In this document: piece after piece, positions 1 through 5,960 of the stretch
Numbering within the stretch: position 1 is the first letter of the stretch
Layout of the letters: the number at the start of each line of letters is the position of its first letter
Source: Sphaerochaeta sp.
GTDB taxonomy: Bacteria > Spirochaetota > Spirochaetia > Sphaerochaetales > Sphaerochaetaceae
Direction of reading: 5' to 3'
Assembly: GCA_023228445.1 (NCBI GenBank)
Contig: JALOBD010000109.1
Location: 1 to 7,166, forward strand
DNA length: 7,166 bases
Program-made: the position numbers and the translations under genes
Notes under the pieces: generated by a model
Database searches by the model: none
What the model was told of the DNA's origin: nothing
What the model saw: only the letters and a program-made list of their open reading frames with translations

Positions 1-609
1 CCCTACTACGAGCGGGTCCTCGCCCAGCAGCGCGATGGCATCGTGCAGGACTACGCAACACTCAAGACGTCCTCGACGCACTACAGTGGCGTGTTCTACA
101 ACAACAGCATCGCGATGATGAACATGGGCTCGTGGTTCATCCCCACCTTGATCAAGGAGATCGCCGACGGCAAGACCGAGGTCAAGAACTGGGGTATCGT
201 CAAGTACCCCCACGCCCCCGGTGTAGCCCCTGGCACAACGCTCGGTACGATCACGTCCCTTGGGGTGAGCAACGCCTCGAAGAAGAAGGATGCCGCCTTC
301 GACTTCGTCAAGTTCGTCTGCGGTTCTGAAGGAGCCCAGATCGTAGCGGCAACCGGCACCAGCCCGGCCATGGTCAACGACCAGGTCGCCGCGGTCATCG
401 CCTCTCTTCCCGGCTTCCCCTCCGACCCGGGTAGCAAGGAAGCACTGCACACGGCAAAGAGCTATATCGAGATGCCGCTGCACGAGAAGGCGGGCGAGAT
501 TGAAATCGTGCTCAACCAAGTGCATGATGAGATCATGACCAACAACATCAGCGTCGATGCAGGCATCGTGAAGATGAACGATCAGATCCAGAAGATTCTC
601 GCACGGTAA
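1..609 (+). CDS. Sugar ABC transporter substrate-binding protein (family 1), 3' part
   Basis: The frame is open from the first base, so this is the C-terminal 202 residues of a gene that starts outside the window; the GTG at 43 is an internal valine codon. It resembles extracellular solute-binding proteins of family 1, which capture sugars outside the membrane and deliver them to CUT1 permeases. Visible family features are the stretch NNSIAMMNMGSWFIP at residues 34-48, the segment KYPHAPGVAPGTT followed by the glycine/threonine/serine run at 68-90, and the helix KKDAAFDFVKFVCGSEGAQ at 95-113, typical of the hinge and C-lobe. The signal peptide and lipobox, if any, lie upstream. The two permease genes follow in the same direction after a 65-base gap holding a strong hairpin. 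The ligand cannot be deduced. Family assignment is firm, helped by the neighbours. Confidence 0.9.
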   Translation, partial: PYYERVLAQQRDGIVQDYATLKTSSTHYSGVFYNNSIAMMNMGSWFIPTLIKEIADGKTEVKNWGIVKYPHAPGVAPGTTLGTITSLGVSNASKKKDAAFDFVKFVCGSEGAQIVAATGTSPAMVNDQVAAVIASLPGFPSDPGSKEALHTAKSYIEMPLHEKAGEIEIVLNQVHDEIMTNNISVDAGIVKMNDQIQKILAR

Positions 610-620
610 CAACGTTTCTG

Positions 621-657
621 AATCACGGTGCAGAAGAATACCTTCTGCACCGTGATT
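621..657 (+). promoter_or_regulatory. Perfect 16-bp hairpin between binding-protein and permease genes
   Basis: The left arm AATCACGGTGCAGAAG at 621-636 and the right arm CTTCTGCACCGTGATT at 642-657 are exact reverse complements around the loop AATAC. It begins 11 bases after the binding-protein stop and ends 17 bases before the permease start. No T-run follows (GCATCAGG), so it does not look like a complete rho-independent terminator. Stem-loops in this position in ABC importer operons often protect the upstream mRNA from 3' exonucleases or cause partial termination, giving more binding protein than permease. That role is inferred here; the structure itself is directly visible. Confidence 0.8.
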
Positions 658-674
658 GCATCAGGGGAGGGCTC

Positions 675-1553
675 ATGCCATCGAACAAGGCAGCGGTGAA
701 AAAACAGCTGGTCGCCTATAGCTTCATAGCGCCGAACTTCATCGGCTTTGCCGTTTTCACACTCGTACCGATTGTGTTTGCCTTCGTGTTGGCGCTCCTC
801 CACTGGGATGGAGCCAATCCCATCAGGTGGGCGGGTTTTGCCAACTTTGCCGCCCTCTTCGATGACGACCAATTCAAAGCGGCGTTGAAGAACACCATCG
901 TCTACACCGGGGGTACCGTACCCCTGACGCTGGTCGGCAGTCTCTTGCTCGCTGTCATCCTCAATAAGAAAATCCGTGGACGCAACTTCTTTCGAACGGT
1001 GAGCTTCTTTCCCTACGTTGCCTCCCTCGTCGCTGTGGCTGCGGTATGGAACATGATGTTCAACCCGACCAAGGGGCCGGTGAACATGTTCCTTCAGGCG
1101 CTGGGAGTGGAGAACGTACCCGGCTGGGCGGCCGACCGACATTGGGCGATGCCGACGATCATCTTCTTCAGTGTCTGGAAGTATGTCGGCTACTATATGA
1201 TCATCTATCTCGCCGGGTTGCAGAACATCAGTGCCGAGCTGTACGAGGCCGCCGACCTCGACGGGGCGAACGGCTGGCAGAAGTTCCGCTATATCACAGT
1301 CCCCCAGCTCAGCGCCACCACCTTCTTCGTCTTGGTGATGCTGACGATCCAGTGCTTCAAGGTCTACGACATCGTCTACATGGTCACCCAAGGGGGGCCC
1401 GGCACCGCGACACTGGTGCTCGTCTATGATATCTACAACAAAGCGTTCATCAGCTGGAGGCTCGGTTCAGCGAGCGCGGTGGCCATGGTGCTCTTCCTTC
1501 TGGTCATGACCGTCACCTTGATCCAATTCAAGGGCGAACAGCGGTTGCGGTAG
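675..1553 (+). CDS. CUT1-type sugar ABC transporter permease (MalF/UgpA-like)
   Basis: This is a 292-residue inner-membrane protein of the binding-protein-dependent permease family and forms one half of the sugar channel. Six hydrophobic segments are apparent at roughly residues 13-42, 76-96, 108-128, 158-180, 214-234 and 264-284. The cytoplasmic EAA loop, which docks on the ATPase subunit, is seen as EAADLDGANGWQKFRYITVP at 191-210 with the conserved G at the expected place. Length and layout fit the MalF/LacF/UgpA group without the long extra N-terminal domain of E. coli MalF. The ATG at 675 follows a good ribosome binding site (GGGGAGG, 664-670). The second permease starts 9 bases after the stop. 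No ATPase gene lies in the window; CUT1 systems often share a MsmX/UgpC-type ATPase encoded elsewhere. Confidence 0.95.
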   Translation: MPSNKAAVKKQLVAYSFIAPNFIGFAVFTLVPIVFAFVLALLHWDGANPIRWAGFANFAALFDDDQFKAALKNTIVYTGGTVPLTLVGSLLLAVILNKKIRGRNFFRTVSFFPYVASLVAVAAVWNMMFNPTKGPVNMFLQALGVENVPGWAADRHWAMPTIIFFSVWKYVGYYMIIYLAGLQNISAELYEAADLDGANGWQKFRYITVPQLSATTFFVLVMLTIQCFKVYDIVYMVTQGGPGTATLVLVYDIYNKAFISWRLGSASAVAMVLFLLVMTVTLIQFKGEQRLR

Positions 1554-1562
1554 GAGGGGCGG

Positions 1563-2399
1563 ATGTTGGTACGATCACACACACAGAAATTGAAGAAGGG
1601 TGTACTGTACTTCTTGCTCGTCCTCTCGGCTCTGATCATGCTGATGCCGTTCGTCTGGATGATGAGCGCATCGCTGAAGCTCGACAAGGACGTCTTCGGC
1701 TTCCCCATCGTCTGGATCCCAACCCACCCACGATGGCAGAACTACCAGGATATCTGGACGACGATTCCGCTGGGTCGGTTCATCACCAATACCACAAAGC
1801 TCACCGTCATCGTCACCTTCCTGCAGCTGCTCACCTCATCGTTTGCCGCCTACGCGTTCGCCAAGCTGGAGTTCAAGGGACGCAATGCGCTCTTTCTTGG
1901 CTATGTGGCGACCATAGCGATGCCGTGGCAGGTCTACATGGTCCCGCAGTTCATGATGATGCGCTCCTTTGGACTGAACAATACCCACTTGGCGATCATC
2001 TGTCTGCAGGCATTCAGCGCATTCGGGGTCTTCTTGATGCGGCAGTTCTATATGGGAATTCCCGATGAGCTGTGCGAAGCGGCACGGATCGACGGGATGA
2101 GCGAGTATAAGATCTGGGCGCTCATCATGTTGCCGCTCTCCAAACCAGCGCTCTCAACGTTGACGATCTTCACCTTCGTCAATACGTGGAACGACTTCCT
2201 CGGCCCGCTGCTCTATTTGACGAAGATGGAGCTCAAGACGGTCCAGATCGGCCTGAGGATGTTCATCAGCCAGTACTCGAGCGAGTACGGTTTGATCATG
2301 GCAGCCAGTGTGGTCGCCCTCGTGCCGGTGCTCATCGTCTTCTTGGCGTTGCAGAAGTTCTTCGTCCAAGGGGTGGCCACCGCGGGCCTCAAGGGGTAG
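1563..2399 (+). CDS. CUT1-type sugar ABC transporter permease (MalG/UgpE-like)
   Basis: This 278-residue membrane protein is the second half of the channel and pairs with the permease encoded just upstream. A positively charged N-terminus (about residues 1-12) precedes the first membrane segment at about 13-34. Further hydrophobic stretches lie near 76-100, 110-130, 142-160, 196-218 and 243-265. The EAA loop is CEAARIDGMSEYKIWALIML followed by PLSKPAL, at 171-197, matching the MalG-type consensus with its Gly and the following Pro. The ribosome binding site AGGAGG (1552-1557) overlaps the stop codon of the upstream gene, so the two permeases are probably translationally coupled and made in equal amounts. 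The lyase gene begins 3 bases after this stop, extending the operon. Length and topology are normal for the family. Confidence 0.95.
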   Translation: MLVRSHTQKLKKGVLYFLLVLSALIMLMPFVWMMSASLKLDKDVFGFPIVWIPTHPRWQNYQDIWTTIPLGRFITNTTKLTVIVTFLQLLTSSFAAYAFAKLEFKGRNALFLGYVATIAMPWQVYMVPQFMMMRSFGLNNTHLAIICLQAFSAFGVFLMRQFYMGIPDELCEAARIDGMSEYKIWALIMLPLSKPALSTLTIFTFVNTWNDFLGPLLYLTKMELKTVQIGLRMFISQYSSEYGLIMAASVVALVPVLIVFLALQKFFVQGVATAGLKG

Positions 2400-2402
2400 G
2401 AG

Positions 2403-4403
2403 ATGACAAGATCAGAGTATTTCAAGACCAATAGAATCCGTTTCATCGATGACCGTGATGCCATCGCCGGCTATGTTACCCAGCACGCAACGGCGGACCT
2501 TGAGCACGTCATCCAGGTTGCCGATGACGTGGTGGATCAGTCGTTTCTCTTCAACCTCCGCTGGGATATGGAGCAGACCCATGAGCCGGTGGTCTTCGAT
2601 GGGGAAATCGACTGGCTCTGCCAGCCGGGCGATGACAGTGAGTGGGTCTTTGCCTTCAATCGGATGCGCTACTGGATCTGCCTCGGCCAGGCGTATGCCC
2701 ATAGCGGTGATGAGCGGTATGCGCAAACCTTCGCAGATCAACTGTGCCATTGGATAGAGACCGTCAGGCGCGATGATCCCTCATGCGCCAAAGCGTGGCG
2801 ATCGATTGAGGCGGGCCTGAGGATGGAGTACTGGACGAAGGCGATGCAGTACTTCAGCGATAGCCCTGCTATCACCGACGAGGTGCTCGCCTGCTACCTC
2901 GTATCCATCGCCGACCATGCAGAGTTCCTCTACTCGGTGTGGGGCAGCTACCATTTGATGAGCAACTGGGGGGTGTTGGAGAACCACGGCCTCTTCTTGG
3001 CCTCGCTGGCCATGAGCGACAGCGCCTTGAGCCGACGGTATACAGAGGAGGCGCTGAGGCGCTTGGCCCTCCAGATCGAGATCCAGGTCTACGACGATGG
3101 GATGCAGTGGGAGCAGTCGCCGATGTACCACAATGAGGTGACCCACTGCTACCTCGATGTGGTCCTGCTCTCCAGGCGTCTTGGCCTACAGGTGCCACCC
3201 ATCATAGAAGAGAAGACCCACCTGATGTGCCGCGCTGCCATGATGTGGCAAAAACCCGATGGCACCCAGCCGACGATGGGTGACAGCGACCGCGTCGACC
3301 AGCGCGACATCATCACCAAGGCAGCCTACCTCTTTGCAGATGTTCAGCTGAAGGCAGCCGGGTATGAGCGGTTGGACTTCGATTCGGTCTGGGACCTTGG
3401 CCATCGCGCCATCGAGGCGTACGACCGGCTGCCCGAGGCCGAGAGTCTGCAAGGCCTCTCCGTCCTGGGTGAGAGCGGGAATGCGTTCTACCATCACGGT
3501 GGCCTCTATGTGCGTTTCCACTGTGGAACCCTCGGTGCCGGTCACGGACACAGTGACAAACTGCACCTCGATGTATATGCACATGGTGAAGACATCCTCA
3601 TCGACCCGGGCCGGTACACCTACGTGGACAAACCGGAGCGCTACGAGTTCAAGGACAGCACAGCCCACAACACCACCACCGTCGACAATCTGAACTTCAC
3701 CGTTTGCAAAGACAGCTGGGAGTGCTCCAAGCTCTCCGCCCCCATCGGCTTCAAGGCAGTTGAGAAGAACGGGCTTGTCGCCCTGCAGGGCAGCCACCAA
3801 GGGTACCTTGACCGCGGTGTCCTGCCGAGGCGGACCATCACGATCCTCGGCGAGGACTTGATTCTTGTCAGCGATGTCTTCATCGCCCAAGGCGAGCATC
3901 GCTACCAAAGCCATTGGCACTTCAACGATAGTGGAGAGGTACATACCACCGCCAACCGAACGCACTTCACCAGCGCGAAGAACCACGTCGAGCTCCTATC
4001 GGTCTCAAATCATCCGATCAAACCCATCATCAAGGAGACACGCCTGTCGAGGCGGTACAACGAGGCGGTGGAGAACAAGACCCTTGTCGTGCAGACCGAG
4101 AGCAACGGCTTCGCCTCGCTCCATACGGTGATCGCCATCAACAAAGCCGACTCGTTTGAGGCGGCCACGGTTGAGAAGATCCCCGTCTTCTCCAACTTCA
4201 AGGAGATCCAATTCAGCGACGACATGATCGAAGCGGTGAAGATACAACACAAAGAATCCGCCTTTCTGGTGGTGCTCGCCCACCAGGAGTGGGCCTCACC
4301 CACCGACACCTTCAACGCAGACGGATGTATCGGCTTCGGCTCCCTGGTGGTCTTCGACCTTACCAAGGGAGAGCGGGAGATCGGGACGCGATTGCTCTGT
4401 TGA
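2403..4403 (+). CDS. Heparinase II/III-family protein, probable oligosaccharide lyase
   Basis: A 666-residue protein with the two-part layout of heparinase II/III-type lyases: an alpha-helical toroid over roughly the first 340 residues, then a beta-sandwich. Candidate catalytic or substrate-contact residues follow the family pattern: NWGVLENHG (187-196, Asn and His), QSPMYHNEVTH (238-248, Tyr242), and GHGHSDKLHLDVY (380-392, with the His/Asp cluster), followed by IDPGRYTY (400-407) and AHNTTTVDN. These enzymes cleave uronic-acid-containing polysaccharides by beta-elimination. There is no signal peptide, so it should act in the cytoplasm on oligosaccharide brought in by the importer encoded upstream. 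The ATG is 3 bases after the permease stop; AAGGGG at 2391-2396 is the likely ribosome binding site. Heparin, alginate, ulvan or another acidic glycan are all possible substrates. The last 21 codons and the stop occur again at 5069-5131. Confidence 0.88.
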   Translation: MTRSEYFKTNRIRFIDDRDAIAGYVTQHATADLEHVIQVADDVVDQSFLFNLRWDMEQTHEPVVFDGEIDWLCQPGDDSEWVFAFNRMRYWICLGQAYAHSGDERYAQTFADQLCHWIETVRRDDPSCAKAWRSIEAGLRMEYWTKAMQYFSDSPAITDEVLACYLVSIADHAEFLYSVWGSYHLMSNWGVLENHGLFLASLAMSDSALSRRYTEEALRRLALQIEIQVYDDGMQWEQSPMYHNEVTHCYLDVVLLSRRLGLQVPPIIEEKTHLMCRAAMMWQKPDGTQPTMGDSDRVDQRDIITKAAYLFADVQLKAAGYERLDFDSVWDLGHRAIEAYDRLPEAESLQGLSVLGESGNAFYHHGGLYVRFHCGTLGAGHGHSDKLHLDVYAHGEDILIDPGRYTYVDKPERYEFKDSTAHNTTTVDNLNFTVCKDSWECSKLSAPIGFKAVEKNGLVALQGSHQGYLDRGVLPRRTITILGEDLILVSDVFIAQGEHRYQSHWHFNDSGEVHTTANRTHFTSAKNHVELLSVSNHPIKPIIKETRLSRRYNEAVENKTLVVQTESNGFASLHTVIAINKADSFEAATVEKIPVFSNFKEIQFSDDMIEAVKIQHKESAFLVVLAHQEWASPTDTFNADGCIGFGSLVVFDLTKGEREIGTRLLC

Positions 4404-4409
4404 CTACAC
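4341..4409 (+). repeat. Direct repeat, copy 1: 3' end of the lyase gene plus 6 bases
   Basis: These 69 bases match 5069-5137 without gaps at 61 positions. The match covers the last 20 sense codons, the TGA stop and six bases after it (CTACAC against TTACAC). It ends exactly where the ATPase-gene remnant begins. The copy is part of the intact lyase gene, so it is taken as the functional one. Confidence 0.9.
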
Positions 4410-4475
4410 TGATGATGGTATCGCTCGCCTTGCGGTCGCAAGGCAGATGAACCTCAGCGTACTGTCTGAAAGGGC
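4410..4475 (-). pseudogene. Remnant of a second ATPase gene, signature-to-Walker-B segment
   Basis: Positions 4410-4432 match 6231-6253 (20/23) and 4437-4475 match 6271-6309 (36/39), same orientation, inside the ATPase gene at 5953-7098. Read on the minus strand, the fragment begins with ALSDSTLRFICLA, where the intact protein has ALSDGTLRFICLA. It then loses 13 bases relative to the intact gene (5 bases in place of 18), shifts frame, and picks up the codons corresponding to SDTII near Walker B. Only about 62 aligned bases survive, with no start or stop of its own, so it is a dead fragment of a close relative of the neighbouring ATPase gene. It lies directly against the lyase gene's conserved end. 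Confidence 0.85.
4427..4444. other. GC-rich palindrome at the deletion scar in the ATPase remnant
   Basis: GCCTTGCG at 4427-4434 and CGCAAGGC at 4437-4444 are exact reverse complements around GT, equivalent to a 7-bp stem with a 4-base loop. It is centred on the place where the remnant lacks 13 bases compared with the intact ATPase gene. It lies 24 bases after the lyase stop and could help end the operon transcript, but no T-run follows on either strand, so an efficient intrinsic terminator is not supported. Confidence 0.55.
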
Positions 4476-4500
4476 AGAGAGCCTTAGCATGGGGGAGTGC

Positions 4501-4529
4501 TTGATTATTCAAGGAGTGTGTTATACATT
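4501..4529 (+). promoter_or_regulatory. Putative sigma-70-type promoter of the toxin-antitoxin genes
   Basis: TTGATT (4501-4506) and TACATT (4524-4529) are each 4/6 matches to the -35 and -10 consensus, with a 17-base spacer. TATACA at 4522-4527, with a 15-base spacer, is an alternative -10. The site lies about 20 bases upstream of the antitoxin start and directly beside a palindrome, as expected for an autoregulated toxin-antitoxin operon. It is assigned by eye only. Confidence 0.45.
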
Positions 4530-4538
4530 GTACGTACA
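4529..4538. promoter_or_regulatory. Perfect palindrome, likely antitoxin operator
   Basis: TGTACGTACA is an exact 10-base palindrome between the promoter-like sequence and the ribosome binding site of the antitoxin gene, which it touches at the A of AGGAGG. Ribbon-helix-helix antitoxins normally bind palindromic sites over their own promoter, and more tightly when complexed with toxin. Binding here would block transcription initiation. The palindrome is seen; its use as operator is inferred. Confidence 0.55.
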
Positions 4539-4547
4539 GGAGGAGCT

Positions 4548-4784
4548 ATGGGCACCGTTGCATTGAGACTGAACGACCGTGATGAAGAACTCATTAAGGA
4601 ATATGCCAAAGCAAAGGATATCTCTGTTTCCAAGCTCTTCAGGGATGCCGTCCTGTCTCACATCGAAGACGATATCGATCTTGATCTCTATCGTACGGCT
4701 ATGGAGGCTCACAGAAATGACCCCCATGCCATTTCCTTCGATGAGATGATGCGGGATCTGGGTGCGGATGAACACCAGCTATAA
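4548..4784 (+). CDS. RelB-family antitoxin (ribbon-helix-helix, DUF6290-like)
   Basis: A 78-residue protein that should neutralise the RelE-type toxin encoded immediately after it and repress their shared promoter. The N-terminus has the ribbon-helix-helix pattern: a short beta strand VALRLN (4-9), helix DRDEELIKEYAKAK (10-23), the turn DIS, and helix VSKLFRDAVLSHIEDD (27-42). The acidic C-terminal half (DLYRTAMEAHRNDP..SFDEMMRDLG) resembles the toxin-binding tail of such antitoxins. The ATG at 4548 is chosen because AGGAGG at 4538-4543 lies just in front and the ribbon strand begins directly; the upstream in-frame extension to 4497 would run through the promoter and operator. The toxin gene overlaps its 3' end. 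Family identity rests on pattern and context. Confidence 0.88.
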   Translation: MGTVALRLNDRDEELIKEYAKAKDISVSKLFRDAVLSHIEDDIDLDLYRTAMEAHRNDPHAISFDEMMRDLGADEHQL

Positions 4785-5049
4785 CGTCGAGTTTGAGATA
4801 TCCGCTCAGAAAACCTTGAAGAAGATGGACAGACACCAGGCCTTGCTCATCATGGGATGGATCAGCAAGAATCTCGTGGGGTGTTCCGATCCCCGTGCTC
4901 ACGGGAAAGCGCTGGTCTCTGACCATAAAGGAAAGTGGCGGTATCGTATCGGGGATTACCGTGTGATCGCAGACATCAACGATGAGACAGTCACAGTCCT
5001 TGTGCTGGCGATAGGGCGTCGCCGGGAAATTTATAAAAGCATCAGCTGA
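4768..5049 (+). CDS. RelE/ParE-family toxin
   Basis: A 93-residue basic protein of the RelE/ParE superfamily. RelE members cut mRNA in the ribosome; ParE members act on gyrase. The sequence resembles the RelE side: YNVEFEISAQKTLKKMD at 5-21 (first strand and helix), then GKWRYRIGDYRVIADI (55-70) and VTVLVLAIGRRREIYK (75-90). The conserved Arg in RIGDYRV, the Arg run at 84-86 and Tyr89 sit where RelE has its catalytic basic residues and terminal Tyr/His. The start is uncertain: ATG 4768 gives a 17-base overlap with the antitoxin gene, while GTG 4762, with GGGA at 4753-4756, adds MR. Overlap with the antitoxin gene suggests coupled translation. The gene appears intact. The pair is bracketed by direct repeats of the lyase gene end. 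Confidence 0.88.
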   Translation: MNTSYNVEFEISAQKTLKKMDRHQALLIMGWISKNLVGCSDPRAHGKALVSDHKGKWRYRIGDYRVIADINDETVTVLVLAIGRRREIYKSIS

Positions 5050-5068
5050 TAGACAGTAAGAATCCGTC

Positions 5069-5137
5069 TCCCTGGTGGTCTTCGACCGTGCCAAGGGTGA
5101 GAGGGAAATCAGGACGCGGTTGCTCTGTTGATTACAC
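5069..5137 (+). pseudogene. Direct repeat, copy 2: orphan 3' end of a lyase gene
   Basis: The 69 bases match 4341-4409 at 61 positions. Translated in the lyase frame, the segment reads SLVVFDRAKGEREIRTRLLC followed by TGA, against SLVVFDLTKGEREIGTRLLC. Of seven coding differences, four are silent (GGA/GGT, CGG/AGG, GAG/GAA, CGA/CGG), and three give L to R, T to A and G to R. That pattern suggests it diverged while part of a working gene rather than by decay after a local duplication. An in-frame TAA at 5057-5059 closes the frame just upstream, so nothing longer is encoded. It begins 20 bases after the toxin stop. Confidence 0.88.
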
Positions 5138-5264
5138 AGTAGATGTTCCTGCACCTGTAATCTCAAACACCATTCAAAAGTGCTTGGACTACTCCTATGT
5201 GAGGACCCTAGGGGCACATCATATCAGGATATGCAATACGATGATTGAACATCAATGCCATCTT
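5138..5264. other. Intergenic region between convergent genes, no gene seen
   Basis: This stretch separates the end of the lyase-gene repeat from the stop of the minus-strand DUF4276 gene. I see no credible coding frame. It holds two small palindromes, CCCTAGGG at 5206-5213 and CATATC-AG-GATATG at 5220-5233. Neither has a usable loop or a T-run, so a terminator for either converging transcript is not evident. Confidence 0.6.
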
Positions 5265-5960
5265 TCATGGGTTGGTGGTTTCGAGCGAAAGCAACGATGT
5301 CACCCATGTGTTGAAGCACCGACACATGTTGCTGATGGTGGGAATGCCAATCTCCTGAGCTATTGTATTACCGTGTTGTATCTTCTTGTATTGGGGATAG
5401 ATGCGTTGGATTCTTTTTGAAGGTGCATGTTCAGGGCGAGTGTTTATGAGTTCAGGATTATTATGATGAGCAAGTAAAATATCGTTGAGCTGCTGTAATC
5501 CTCCATGGAAATGTTTGCTAAAAATATTGATATCCGAAAAGAGGAGTGCTTCATACTCATGTATGGAGAAGTACGGTATGAATTTTCGTGCAAGTGAATG
5601 ATTGGGGAAGCGTTGTGATAGTGCTGTCTTCGTATATTCAGACAAGGTCGAGAGGATTTCAAAGGGAGATAACGCCTTCCCACTATCGATGTTGTGGTGT
5701 AATTCTCTTATTCCCGGCCAATTCACATCAAGCCTAAAATAATCGAACATAGATGTGATGTAGACATCATTCCTCGTACGGAGGCACCTATGCACATCGT
5801 TTGTAAAGCGCTCGTAGGTTACATTGCCCCCTTTGTGTCCTGGTTTCCCGAGAATCCACGCATAGATAAAACACCCTCGTTCAGCAAGATATGGAGCGAG
5901 AACATGCCGGATGAAGGCCTGCTCCGCATGGCCCTCAACAATACAGTATACCTCACTCAT
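5265..5960 (-). CDS. DUF4276-family protein, Toprim-like
   Basis: A 231-residue protein recognisable as DUF4276. It begins MSEVYCIVEGHAEQAF, where VEGxxE (Glu9, Glu13) resembles the glutamate motif of Toprim domains. SMFDYFRL (70-77, Asp73) fits the following acidic strand. FIPYFSIHEYEALLFSD (127-143) is a family hallmark, and the C-terminal PELIN, APSKRI and IGIPTI..MCRCFNTWV (204-220) match its end. Toprim-like proteins paired with ABC-type ATPases can act as nucleases in phage defence; that role is inferred. The ATG at 5960 is chosen because the family motif starts there and GGAGAG (5968-5973) precedes it. It overlaps the ATPase stop by 8 bases, implying coupled translation. Sampled stretches in its 3' two-thirds are about 35-47% GC, clearly lower than the ATPase gene. 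Confidence 0.85.
   Translation of the reverse strand: MSEVYCIVEGHAEQAFIRHVLAPYLAERGCFIYAWILGKPGHKGGNVTYERFTNDVHRCLRTRNDVYITSMFDYFRLDVNWPGIRELHHNIDSGKALSPFEILSTLSEYTKTALSQRFPNHSLARKFIPYFSIHEYEALLFSDINIFSKHFHGGLQQLNDILLAHHNNPELINTRPEHAPSKRIQRIYPQYKKIQHGNTIAQEIGIPTISNMCRCFNTWVTSLLSLETTNP

Noticed and set aside
582..1391. Long minus-strand open frame opposite the first permease gene
   Set aside because: It is antisense to a clear permease gene, rich in charged low-complexity residues, has no recognisable domain, and is explained by GC-rich third positions of the plus-strand gene.
3186..3986. Minus-strand open frame of 266 codons opposite the lyase gene
   Set aside because: It is the mirror of the lyase coding sequence; no family motifs or ribosome site of its own were visible.
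4497..4547. Seventeen-codon N-terminal extension of the antitoxin
   Set aside because: It would translate the promoter, the palindrome and the ribosome site; the ribbon strand starts right after the ATG at 4548.
4699..5217. Minus-strand open frame across the toxin gene and the repeat
   Set aside because: It is antisense to the toxin gene. Its similarity to another minus-strand frame at 4010-4441 is only the 69-base repeat read backwards.
5206..5233. Two short palindromes considered as a bidirectional terminator
   Set aside because: CCCTAGGG has no loop and CATATC/GATATG has a 2-base loop; neither is followed by a T-run on either strand.
5088..5420. Plus-strand open frame of 110 codons overlapping the DUF4276 gene
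   Set aside because: It starts in the duplicated gene end and runs antisense through the DUF4276 C-terminus; no motif or ribosome site was seen.
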